From NCBI GenBank assembly GCA_030142905.1, contig JASJOG010000142.1, forward strand, positions 644,001-708,000: a stretch of 64,000 nt of DNA, written 5' to 3'. Of this stretch, positions 54,690 to 64,000 are shown piece by piece. Numbering within the stretch: the stretch's first letter is position 1; each line of letters begins with the position of its first letter. The position numbers were made by a program, and so were the translations under genes. Source of the DNA: Heliopora coerulea. Taxonomy: Eukaryota > Cnidaria > Anthozoa > Scleralcyonacea > Helioporidae. The notes under the pieces were generated by a model. It was not told the DNA's origin. It was given only the letters and a program-made list of their open reading frames with translations, and did no database searches.

Positions 54690-54956
54690 CTTGATGAGAC
54701 TTGACGACTTGTGTGTCCCAGCTTGTGTACCTTCTTGTGGACATCTTTTCTCGCAATTTTTTTTAATGGATTTTGAGTAGAATTTACCATACTTTGTTTA
54801 TGAATTTTTTGAATTTGATTTAGTGACTGATTTCTTCTTGAATCACGATTTGTGTTCGCGGACCATTGTTTTACTGTTTTCGAGAACAACGTCTTTTCAA
54901 TTGTTTACATTATAAGCACAAGACGGCAAGGTAGTCGAAGCGCTGAATAAAAATGT

Positions 54957-55144
54957 AAGGCCCGTTTACACTTGCGATTTTGTGCGGCACAATTCGCATC
55001 CGGTATGTTTTAAACTGATGATAACATCGGGGAAAACTGGAGCCAATCATAAGTGGATATGTTGCTGTAAAGACTGTCCTGGGTTTATTTCATACACCAG
55101 AATAACAATCGCAACGTACAAAATCGCAAGTGTAAACGTCCCTT
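54957..55144. mobile_element. Small MITE
   Basis: AAGGCCCGTTTACACTTGCGATTTTGT at the left is mirrored by ACAAAATCGCAAGTGTAAACGTCCCTT at the right (27-bp TIRs, two mismatches) around a 135-bp interior. Confidence 0.8.
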
Positions 55145-55934
55145 TTGTGTCTGTAGTTGGTCCTGGAATTGCTCCTATACATTATCTAAGATCGCAAGGC
55201 TACTGCTCGATACCCCTTTCAGTCTACCTACCCAACAGACGCAGGATATATTTGAGCCGTTTTATCCTTTGTTAACGCATTTACATCTGCTACTCTTAGA
55301 CGAAACTGCTGAACGTTTTGCATGTTGCTCTCGGGGAAGTTGTAATGAGTCCTTGGCTTTGGTTTTTGAAACATGTAAATTAGATGCGATGTCATATTCA
55401 CTGCACATACAAATAAATTTCACAAAATGAGGAATATCTCTGAAAATAATTCATACAAAGCATTCGAAGTTTGAATGTGTATGATGATAAACAAAATACA
55501 CCTCTCTGTTCTCATTACGATGTTGTCCAGAAAACCACTCGATATCAGGCTTCCTTTGTTTCTGAAACTAAATTTGCATATTCCATCTCCGTCAAACAGC
55601 ATTCGCGGCAAGACATTTTTAAGAACATTTCTATCCAAGTAAATATTCAGGGGCGTAGAAAGCATTAATAATTGGGCATGCCAGAGAGGGTAGAAAACTG
55701 CGCAACACCGCTACTTTGTTTCCGAATTCCCTGTTTGGATAATGGAGAGAGTGTGGGCGGTGCGGTCTTCCCGTAGTAGAATCAATTTCGAAGGCATTGA
55801 GCCATGATTGAATAATTGATGTATGGCACGAATGAAAGGACCCCACGTTTTCGACGAAAAAGTGAGCCAAAAATGTATATGCACTCAGTCCCCAGAGATT
55901 TGAATAACAAAGGTCATGGCGGCCATGTTGATGT

Positions 55935-56095
55935 AGCTAACAAAAAAGTATAAAACGAAGCAAAATCCGAATAAAAGCGACATCTTGAAAAACCCATGAT
56001 ATAGGTTATAAACAAGGCTAGATATTGAATTGGCAAATTTTCGACTTTATTGCAGTCATTTTCAGATCAAAGGAAAACATAGAGCAAGCCTAGGT
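55935..56095 (-). mobile_element. PLE terminal segment
   Basis: GAAGCAAAATCCGAATAAAAGCGACATCTTGAAAAACCC is the reverse complement of 52874-52920. The adjoining minus-strand CTGAAAATGACTGCAATAAAGTCGAAAATTTG is a hammerhead-like core. With 52.86 kb it brackets the region holding the LINE and the 54.4 kb palindrome. Confidence 0.6.
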
Positions 56096-56096
56096 T

Positions 56097-56152
<56 letters not shown>
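56096..56152. repeat. (TA)n microsatellite
   Basis: TA run directly after the PLE terminal segment. Two further TA runs occur at 56401-56422 and 56517-56554 at PLE borders. Confidence 0.95.
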
Positions 56153-56153
<1 letters not shown>

Positions 56154-56459
56154 TGTTTATATACAGCAAATTCAATAATTTTGGCAAACATAAATATATC
56201 GTAAAAAAGCGTGTATAGGTAGATCTGTAACTGTAAATACTTCAATCAACTTTAATACATTAGACTGACCAACGAATGTACCGAACAACGGCACATAGCA
56301 TATCTTCAGTGACCGTTGAAGTAAGAATAAAGTAAAGATACAATGGTCTTGATATGTTCATATCTTGTTATGTTTTATGCCATATTTTTAGCAACTTGCT
56401 GTATATATATATATATATATAAAGTGTATATTGTGGTAACGACGGACATTATAAATAAG

Positions 56460-56512
56460 TTCACCACTCATTTCGCACAAACGTTTTCGATTTTATTCAA
56501 GCTCTTCAGGTG

Positions 56513-56558
<46 letters not shown>

Positions 56559-57665
56559 TTTCTTGAACGTGGTTCTCCGGATTTACGGTTTTGGTCTTGA
56601 GCTTTCAACTCGATTCATCGAGCCGTTGTCAGAAGTGAATGGGAGCTTTTGCCCGCAAGCATTTAGGCCAGCAGTCTTTGTGAACGTCTGATAGGTTGGG
56701 GTGTTGCTAATTCGTTGCGTTTGTTCGTTGGATCGTGGGCTGGTAGCAATATTCTCCAGTTGTGTAGTGGTTGCGAGAGAAGGTTTTGGACATTGGCAGG
56801 GGTAGAGGCGCTTCAGTTGAAGGTAGGTTTCTGGGATGTCTACATGCTGGTTGATTGGATGCTGTGCTAGGCTTCTAGAAATTCGCGTGCATGTCTTGAT
56901 TTTGCGTGTCCTAAGATTTTAGTGTTCGAAATGTCAAACGAGTGCCCTTGTTCGTCAGCGTGGTTTGCTGGAATCGATCTTGGATCATATCTTTTGATGG
57001 TGTTTTCGTGTTCTGTCAGACGTGTTTTGACCTTTTTGGAAGCTTCGCCGATGTACCTTTGTGTACAGTCGTTGCAGTTCAGCATGTAGATGGGGTTGCA
57101 TTTGTCCGCTGTTGTAACTTGGTCTTTGTGTTTGGAAAAATACGTTAAAATTTTGTTTGTCGGTTTGTGGGCGATGAGTATGTTGTGTTTACGAAGGATT
57201 CGGGCTGTCATTTCCGAAGTGCTGTGGATGTATGGAAGGGTGGCTGTCTTTTGTGGTGGGGATTGGTCAGTGTTTTCCTTGGGTGTCTTCGGTTGTTTCT
57301 TCTTTGTGCTGCTGTGTTCGCGAATGAAGTTGATAGGGTAGTTGTTTTTGATGAACATGTCGTGGAGGTATTTGCGCTCTTTTTCTTTGCTTCGGGTTGT
57401 GTTGCAGTGAGTTTCAATGCGATTGTATAGTGTACGGATGCAGCTGATTTTGTGGTTGCTGTGGTAGTTTAATACTTGGTCGGTGTGGGTGTTCTTTCTG
57501 TATACTTGGGTGGTCAGCGTGCCGTCATTGTTTCTGGATAGAAAAACGTCTCAGGAAGAAAGTTGGTTGTCTTTTTCTTCTTTGGTGAAGCGGATGTTGT
57601 CAGTCGTTGTGTTGATCGTTTGTATTGTGTTGTTTAACACTAGTTTGACATTTCGAACACCAACC
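56460..57665 (-). pseudogene. Penelope-like element, RT end plus GIY-YIG
   Basis: Minus strand from 57640: FTKEEKDNQLSS then a stop, DVFLSRNNDGTLTTQVYRKN, THTDQVLNYHSNH, IRTLYNRIETHCNTTRSKEK, then in the next frame LHDMFIKNNYPINFI (57358) through CNPIYMLNCNDCTQRYIGEA, SKKVKTRLTEHENT, IPANHADEQGHSFD. DN.L.FLDV, G.L.T.VYRK.THTD, LH..F..N.YP..FI and IYMLNC..C...YIGE.S are diagnostic for PLE RT end and nuclease. One stop and one frameshift lie within. The nuclease frame 57358-56867 is open. A hammerhead-like segment (CTGACAACGG, helix II CTCGAT/ATCGAG, GAAAGC) is at 56598-56636. Confidence 0.87.
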
Positions 57666-57836
57666 TGACATTTCGAACACCAACAGATGACTAACCTAGG
57701 TTAGTCATCTGAGGATGGTGCCAAGCGTGAGACACTGTGTAATGACTATTGAGAAATTATATTTAGAATACCTAACAAATAAATAAATATCAGCTCTAGG
57801 AAAATCAACTGGGAAATACGTCCGTGATTACAAGGA

Positions 57837-58250
57837 AAGCGTGTCTGATATCAATGTTTACAGAGAAACAATTAGCAAAGCGGAAATCATACAATGGTGG
57901 AAAAAATAGTGGTAACTAATTAAAAAGTGAAAGTTTTTTGCTTGCCCTTGAGACCTGACTTTAACTCGGGTTTGTTAAACTTAATAAGTGGTTTCTCAAG
58001 AATTAGTAGTTGATTAGTTTTGTTAAACTTACTGGAGTAAAGAATTTCAAAGTTATCAAATATAAGAGCCTTTATGAAGGAAGAAATGCAAAACACATGG
58101 TCAGTGTCGTTGAGTCTGTCAAATTGACATCTTAAGTCAGTGAGAAAATGTGCATGTTCACACTCCAAAAAGTGTTGGGCAACAGCGCTTGTTTTGTGTT
58201 GTGCAGCATGTTCTAAGAATCCTTGTCTAAGGCAGCGATCAGTTTTGCTT
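57837..58250 (-). pseudogene. PLE GIY-YIG relic, family A copy 2
   Basis: MECEHAHFLTDLRCQFDRLN, KALIFDNFEILYSSKFNKTN, IKFNKPELKSGLK is nearly the same as 51697-51948. DNA similarity extends over 57837-58240 against 51610-52025 in the same orientation. Confidence 0.8.
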
Positions 58251-58330
58251 CGTTTTTTTCTTTTTAAAGTTGTCGGCTAATTTTGGATTCTAGCAAAAGA
58301 AGGCAATCAAAATACTTTTGCAATTCAACT

Positions 58331-58876
58331 GGACGCTGATGACGTAACCACCTCAAGGGCGCAAAAATTACAAAATAGCAGAAATGGCCTCGAGCAGTTT
58401 GGACAGTTAATCACACGAGTCTTTTTACTGAAAATCTTTTCTTGCATCTATCGCTGTTTTGAATGTATAATAAAACAATTATTGGATTCGGCTTACGCAT
58501 AGTATCAGGAATTATCCAGACCTCGGTCAATGTTATCCACCTCAGCCTTCGGCTTCGGCAGAGAACTTTGACATCGGTCTGAATAATTCTTGACATCATG
58601 CTCAGCCTCATCCAGTAATTGTTTATTATTCTGAGCGAGGTCAATGTCATCTGCCGAAGCCGAAGGCTGAGGTGAATAACATTGACTGAACTCTGAATAA
58701 TTCTTGATATTATGCGTAAGCCGAATCTAACAACTGTTTTATGCATTCAAAACAGCGATAGATGCAAGAAAAGACTTTCAAAAAAGACTCGTGCGATTAA
58801 CTTTCCAAACTGCTGCAGGCCATTTTTGCTGTTTTGTAATTTTCGCGGCCTTGAGGTTGTTTCGTCATCAGCGTCC
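58331..58876. mobile_element. Long-TIR (foldback) element
   Basis: GGACGCTGATGACG opens and GTCATCAGCGTCC closes a 546-bp element. Its halves are reverse complements over most of their length (AAAACAGCGATAGATGCAAGAAAAG, GCCGAAGCCGAAGGCTGAGG, AAGACTCGTGCGATTAACT), with a short central spacer near 58600. No coding. Such fully folded elements are usual for non-autonomous foldback DNA transposons. Confidence 0.8.
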
Positions 58877-58899
58877 AATAATTTTATTTTGGACAGCTT

Positions 58900-59350
58900 C
58901 GTCGAATAATTAACAATTATTCACCGAAGTGGAGGTAAGTGTCTACACTATTCACCGACACTGAAGTGAATAATTATTTTAGCATATACCTCGCATAATT
59001 GTTTTCACACAAATACGTCTTTAAATTTTTAAGACAATGTTACGGAACGTCCGCTTGTCGCCTGCTCGTCGTTTTTAAACAAAACATTTTGAAACATTCT
59101 GAGTGCATTTATCTCTAAATTGTTAATGAAATACATATTCCTGGATCCTTTATTGCCAAATTTTGCTACTTTTTTGGTATTGTCTGGCATGGCGGCTTAG
59201 TTTATTCAAAACAATTTCCTTCTTGAGTAACTGAAACAAAACTGGACGCCATCTTGTTTTGCTCGGAGGTGAATAGTGCAGGATATCCCGAGATACAGGA
59301 ACCAATCAGATTGCGCGAAAAACACTATCCGCCTCCGAATTATATGTTAA
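58900..59350. mobile_element. Repeat family with TTATTCACC ends, copy 1
   Basis: Begins AATTATTCACCGAAGTGGAGGT and includes TCTACACTATTCACCGACACT, CATATACCTCGCATAATTGTTTTCACA, GCTCGGAGGTGAATAGTGCAGGATAT. A second copy in the same orientation lies at 63585-64000. Confidence 0.7.
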
Positions 59351-60174
59351 TTCACGATATTCGGTGGAAATGATGTCAGGGCTTCCGGACATTAAGAATT
59401 AACTGGTGAATGTCTATCAATAAGAAACAAGAATGAAGTGTGAATGTATAATAAGATGAATTTACCCACATTTAAAACAGTCACTTACCGCTGATTTTCA
59501 ACCTTTGCCCTTTCGGCAAACGTCCACGTAATGTTGACAATTGCCCAAAACTTTTGAAAACAACTATTGTATGCCAAAATTTCGAATATTTTTAAAAAAA
59601 GATATGGCTTGGTTCATACGCGAGCATAAGCATAAGCATAAGGATAGAACAAAAGGCAAAACAAAGAAATAACGTCAAGCCTGCAACATAAGAATCGTCG
59701 TAAGCATAAGATCACAGTCCTACCGTAAGCCAAGAAGCGAACGAAAGACAAAACAAAGAAAAGTTGTTTTTGTTTGGTCTTCGCATGTCCCAGAGGAGAT
59801 ATCACGCTTTGTTTTCGTATTGATCTTGTCCTTATGCTGCATATGTTGCTCCTGTAAACTAGACTTAAAAAGAAATTTAGAATTTTATGTTTTACTTTTA
59901 GAGGTATTTGAAGCGGCATCAAGCAGTTTCCATGTCAACAATGTGCTGCTATTAAAGTTATGTAATTTCTTTATCTCCATTAACATACAAACTTTCAATA
60001 ATTTCGGCAAAGGTATTATGATTTCGTGAATTTTGTCTGTCAATATATTATATCAGCATATGATAAAATCCCGAATATCTCTGGAACGAGGTGGTAAGTT
60101 GACCAAGAGAGAAACTCCATCATTTCAAAAGCAATTTTATATGTGGTCAAAACAGGGTCGACGATTTTTCACTT

Positions 60175-60460
60175 CAACGGGGTGTTGGTGGGTCGGTGGT
60201 AGTGCACGTGTCTCTCACTACTGTGACTAGGGTTTGATTCCGGCTCCGTGCAGTTATCTGATTGAAGTTACGTTGGTCACATGTGAGAAAAGTGTTGTCC
60301 AGTTTGTCTCTACCAAGCATCGCAGGTTTTCTCTAACTACTCCGGTTTCCTTCTATAGTAACACTGGATCCATGTTGGGTGGCCCTTATTGGACCTCCAG
60401 GGAGAACAGCTTATGTAGCTGATAGGGTTATCCACTATAAATAAAGGTACTTTACCGTTA
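60175..60460 (+). mobile_element. SINE with tRNA-like head, copy 2
   Basis: Same family and orientation as 50025-50305 (GGTGGTAGTGCACGTGTCTC, CTAGGGTTTGATTCCGGC, GCAGGTTTTCTCTAACTACTC, TATAAATAAAGGTACTTTACC). It ends about 190 bp before the second OARD1 exon. Confidence 0.7.
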
Positions 60461-60645
60461 ACTTTAAGTGGTACAGTGTGTCAAACGCGTTGACCAAATT
60501 TCTCAGATGGTGTCTACACCGTGTTCGTAAAATTTCTGGCACACTCATATGACTTTTTTTCCCGTACCTTTGAATCTATAGTAAGAATAAACTCGAAACG
60601 CTAAAGAATGCTCTTAATGTTGTGTTTTACATTTTGTTTCTGAAG

Positions 60646-60704
60646 GAAAAAAGCCTGGTGGTGTTTCTGTCTTGAAAAGAGACGGACGTTTTATTTACTA
60701 TTTG
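60646..60704 (+). CDS. OARD1: OARD1/TARG1-like macrodomain protein, second coding exon
   Basis: Acceptor CATTTTGTTTCTGAAG; 59 nt; donor TTG/GTAAGA. It completes the split Gly and reads KKPGGVSVLKRDGRFIYYL, matching human [20 protein letters not shown]. Phase 0 end. The catalytic Lys (in LITKK) and Asp (in IGCGLD) of OARD1 would be in the next exons, which I did not find before 64000. The gene is therefore only partly in the window. Confidence 0.9.
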
Positions 60705-60799
60705 GTAAGAAAGTGAATGTTCTTTAATTCATTTGTAGTTCCATCATATACACATAGAAATTTCAATAACTACAAATTATTTTAATTAAATACAAGAGT

Positions 60800-61205
60800 A
60801 CAAGATGATGGTAACTCCGAAGATTGAATATATTTTTATTGTCTACGTTTCGACTAACTTGTAGTCTTCATGTTTGTAGTCTTGTTACCTTTGTAGTAGT
60901 CTTTGTTTGTCTTGGTTTGTAGTAGTCTTTGTTAGTCTTTGTAGTCTTGTTACCTTTGTAGTAGTCTTTGTAGTAGTCTTAGTCTTTGTAGTAGTCTTTG
61001 TTAGTCTTTGTTAGTCTTTGTAGTCTTGTTACCTTTGTAGTCGTCTTTGTAGTAGTGTTTGTAGTAGTCTTAGTCTTTGTAGTAGTCTTTGTTTGTAGTC
61101 TTGTTATCTTCTAACATGTAGTCTTATTACCACCGATGACTACAAGTTAATGAAAACGTAAACAATAAAAATACTTTGAATCTTCGGAGTTACCATTTTC
61201 ATCGG
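60800..61205. mobile_element. Inverted arms around a GTAGTCTTTGTA minisatellite
   Basis: GATGGTAACTCCGAAGATTGAATATATTTTTATTG...ACGTTTCGACTAACTTGTAGTC (60805-60868) is mirrored by GACTACAAGTTAATGAAAACGTAAACAATAAAAATACTTTGAATCTTCGGAGTTACCATTTTCATC (61138-61203). Between them (60870-61130) are about 20 imperfect GTAGTCTTTGTA/GTAGTAGTCTTTGTTA units. This looks like a PLE palindrome whose centre expanded as a minisatellite. Confidence 0.75.
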
Positions 61206-62440
61206 GGGGAGATAGAAACAAAGCAACAGAGAGGGGTGTGTTAGAATATAAATGGTGCACGTTCATCAGTCATTCACTACCATAGCATTTTTAAGTTTCT
61301 GGAAGTCATGCGATAGATCCAGTACAGTGGTGGATCTAGGATTTTGAAAGGGGGTGCAGAAGTGCATAAGTATGAGGTGAAGTAATTCTCTCCGGGGTCT
61401 TTATGCGGCAATTTTAGCGCATGGACAAAGAGTGGTTTTCCACATTTTTATATTGCGTAATGTGTGAAGGTCGGCACTAGATCGTAACCACTGAGACCAG
61501 GTAACTGTGTGGAGACTGGGACAGGAAAATTAAGTATTTTATTTACCTGATAACTTTTTGGGAAAGAAACGTTCACCAGGGGTAAGACGTCAACGGTTAA
61601 GATTAGGGTTGAGATCGAGGTTAGGATTGGGATCCTAATCTTAACCCTAATCCTTACCATAACATTCAGGATAATTGTGAATCTTTGGACCATTGACATT
61701 TGAGGATTATCCTGAATCTTAGGCGAGAAGATATCTGGTATATATTGGTCATGTCTTGCAAAATGACCAAGTGCCGTCCCTGGCAGTCTTCCATGCATAT
61801 TTCGCCTACAGAAAAGCAAAGAAAATAGTGGGTATGCGGTTGCGAAATTTTCAGATAGAACCCTCAAGTAAAATATATTTAAACGTGTTATGCAACTACA
61901 ATGTTGCTCGACGTTTTCGATGAATAAAAATATTGTAAGAAATGAAGGAGGGGCTGCCCCTGGGCACCCAGTGCTAGGATTTTATCGATTATGCTAATAA
62001 AAGTAGCACTTCATGCTACTAGCACTGCTCGTTTTTAACCAAAATCATGCTAAAATTATGCTTGTTTTTCAAAATTATGCTTTCACAAATTCACTTTAAA
62101 AGGATCGAAATTAAATGCTTGTTTTTTATGTAGTAAAGGAAGCAAAACATGTCATTGTTTCCAACTTTGTCAAGCTTTTAACAGATTGCTTCTTATCCTC
62201 TAAAATGTTTTAAATACAACACAAAATTGCACTGATGGCTAGCTATCATAGTTAGTGTTCTCAAAAAGTTCCCAGCTGCATTACACTTGCTTGCAAGTAA
62301 TCAAGTTAAAGAGTATTCATTGAATCGACAGAAAGGTTGGGAAAAACATATAACGGCAGTTCAGTTAAATTTAACCATTTTGTTTTGACTTTGAGAGCGT
62401 GGACTGGATCGGAACTAAAGTTCCGGTGAACCCCAGATGC
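61206..62440. other. No gene recognised
   Basis: Intron or flank of OARD1. A telomere-like inverted motif (GGTTAGGATTGGGATCCTAATCTTAACCCTAATCC) is at 61618-61652. A 139-codon minus frame (61448-61867) has no resemblance to a family and crosses this motif. Confidence 0.4.
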
Positions 62441-62444
62441 CTAG

Positions 62445-62810
62445 TCTAAGTCCTATTAATTTAATTTCGCACCCGAAGGGGCGAGTTCAAATTCCCCTCG
62501 GTTCAACATTTTTCAGTTGACTTCAGCAATGTCAGGTTGTCATGACAAATTTTTGTTCATGTATATCTCTGAGGATGATTCTGAAATAGAATTGAAACTT
62601 TGCACATCCTTTCGTGGATAAGCGTTAAGTTATCGCCTGAATATCTTGTGCACTTAAGTTAGATAAAAACTCGCCTCTAATCCCTGTGGACTCGATGGCT
62701 CAACATGTAGAGCGGCGGACCGGTATCCCAAAGGTGCGAGTTCAAATCCCGCTCTAGTCAACATCTTTCAGTTGACTTCAGCAGGGTCAAATTATTATGA
62801 AAAGTTTCTG
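62445..62810 (+). mobile_element. Two tandem tRNA-like SINE copies
   Basis: GCGAGTTCAAATTCCCCTCGGTTCAACATTTTTCAGTTGACTTCAGCA (62480-62529) recurs as GCGAGTTCAAATCCCGCTCTAGTCAACATCTTTCAGTTGACTTCAGCA (62737-62785). The second has an intact tRNA-like head (GGCTCAACATGTAGAGC A box, GAGTTCAAATCCC B box, GACT/AGTC acceptor ends at 62690-62758). A hammerhead-like CTGAGGATG, helix II ATTCT/AGAAT, GAAA lies at 62570-62600 between them. Confidence 0.6.
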
Positions 62811-63584
62811 TTCGAGCCGTAGCAAATCCCATACAATTCGGACGCTCGTATTCTATCTTTCTTAACATACGAGTGCATTTAAATCTCCACCAGCTATTTT
62901 CAAGTTTCAGGAAATTTGAACGTCGAAAATCGGAGGAAATGTTCACGTAAAGCAGGACGATTGTGTATCCGATTTACAACATATTAATTGGGAGCCGTTT
63001 TCTTTGTTATTGACGAGTATTTTAATTAGTTTTAAAAATGTAACACAGATCGACTAACTTGGCGATATCGAACTGAATAAGTTTTCATATTATGCACGCA
63101 GTGATTGGTCAGTTACTTTGTTTATATCAGGCTATGCAAACACGGTTATGACATCACAGCGCATGTTGACGCCAGGATTTGTTCTTGGCCGGAATGGGAA
63201 GCTCTGATTGGTTTACTAACTCCAGAATTTGTTCTTGGCTCGAATAGGAAGCTTGGATTGGTTTACGAACTAATAAGGAGAACTTAACATTTGACATTGA
63301 AAATAAAGTTCATTTTTCACAATTATTACTCCTTAGTTCTTTGCTTCGGTCTCAAGCGTACCCAGCAACTTTTGACAACTCGAAAGTTGAACTTTTGGGA
63401 GAACTCTTCCAACCTTTTCCTTGTTTTGGCACCGGGTTATTGAAATGTACGACGTAGGTACCTACCTCCCGTAGGTACGACGAGAGGTTTCAATATGAGC
63501 CAGGTGGGCGTTTATCCAAAAAAAGTTGAGAACCACTGCTATACGATACTACATCTTCGGGTGTGGGGCCAGTCCTCAAAAAGA
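62811..63584. other. No gene recognised
   Basis: Short frames only. TTGACGCCAGGATTTGTTCTTGG... / CCAGAATTTGTTCTTGGCTCGAATAGGAAGCT is an internal duplication of about 45 bp (63168-63260), and GTAGGTACGACG words repeat near 63445-63485. Confidence 0.45.
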
Positions 63585-64000
63585 ACAATTATTCACCAAA
63601 GTGGAGGTCAATATTGGTGGATATTAAATATCTACACTATTCACCAACACTAATGTGAATAGTTGTTTTAGCCTATACCTCTCAAAATTGTTTTCACATA
63701 TTTTTTTGTTTTAAATTTTCGAACAAAACTTTGAAACGCATCCTGACTGCATTTATCGCTAAAAAGCGAAAAAAAGTATATATCTTCGAATATTTAATCG
63801 CCAAATCTCATTGTCTTTTTGGTATCATCTGTCACGGCGATTTCGTTTACATATAAAAAAAGTTCTTCTGTAATGTTAACAAAACTGAATGCCATCTTGT
63901 TTTTCTCGGAGGTGAATAGTACAGGATATTTCGAGATAGAGAAACCAATCAGACTGCGCAAAACACGATTCACCTTTGAGGTATATGCTAAATACAATTA
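63585..64000. mobile_element. Repeat family with TTATTCACC ends, copy 2 (cut by window end)
   Basis: AACAATTATTCACCAAAGTGGAGGT through CTCGGAGGTGAATAGTACAGGATAT parallels 58900-59350. The terminal CACCTTTGAGGTATATGCTAAAT mirrors the start loosely. Confidence 0.7.

Larger units (their letters stand above)
51155..60645 (+). other. OARD1 intron 1 in coding sequence (9.5 kb)
   Basis: GTAATA at 51155 and TTTTGTTTCTGAAG at 60645 bound an intron filled with PLE relics, one LINE, MITEs and a SINE; no other host exon is recognised in it. Gene-free parts without assigned repeats are 55150-55930 and 59350-60170. Confidence 0.8.

Noticed and set aside
60870..61130. CRISPR-like array
   Set aside because: Units are short, imperfect and without unique spacers; the genome is eukaryotic.
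61448..61867. 139-codon minus-strand frame as a gene
   Set aside because: No family resemblance and it crosses a telomere-like palindrome; no splice or promoter context.

Overview
The window is metazoan DNA: spliced exons with GT/AG borders, AT-rich intergenic sequence, abundant microsatellites, and retroelements making up much of the length. The many Penelope-like elements (PLEs), hammerhead-ribozyme motifs, a Crypton-type recombinase relic and several LINE clades suggest a marine invertebrate. An anthozoan-type cnidarian is the most plausible guess, but the window does not prove it.

Two host genes are recognisable. (1) A seven-coding-exon arylsulfatase B-like gene on the minus strand (coding exons from 36412 down to 13890). 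I assembled it from splice sites and family alignment. It predicts a protein of about 1108 residues: signal peptide, a full sulfatase domain, a disordered tail of about 545 residues rich in His/Pro/Ser/Thr, then one transmembrane helix and a 16-residue cytosolic end. All expected catalytic residues are present except the nucleophile: the Cys that should become formylglycine is Ser (L-S-T-P-S-R). The exon 4/5 junction is also out of frame by one base. The gene is therefore either a membrane-anchored pseudo-sulfatase or a decaying gene. (2) The first two coding exons of an OARD1/TARG1-like ADP-ribosylglutamate hydrolase (macrodomain) on the plus strand (50974-51154 and 60646-60704), separated by a 9.5 kb intron packed with retroelements. 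Its remaining exons lie beyond the window.

Layout: 1-4.8 kb, no gene, small inverted-repeat elements; 4.8-13 kb, LINE, SINE, Crypton and PLE relics, including a complete type I hammerhead ribozyme at 10663-10708; 13.7-36.4 kb, the sulfatase gene, with introns holding a 4 kb restriction-like-endonuclease LINE between two GAAA/GAAGG tracts, a PLE nested in a PLE, a hAT-type MITE and a 110-bp tandem repeat; 36.5-46.8 kb, mostly non-coding with microsatellites and palindromic relics; 46.9-50.9 kb, one unassigned exon-like segment and MITE/SINE copies; 51-61 kb, the OARD1 intron with at least four PLE relics and a LINE; 61-64 kb, SINE-like and MITE copies, no gene.

The main structural theme is a set of insertions with 9-14 bp target-site duplications, a single-copy head of about 30-36 nt and two long inverted arms. 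The arms usually carry a hammerhead-like core (CTGANGA, helix II, GAAA) close to a palindromic ACGT. No computation was run: alignments and folds were made by eye from the sequence.
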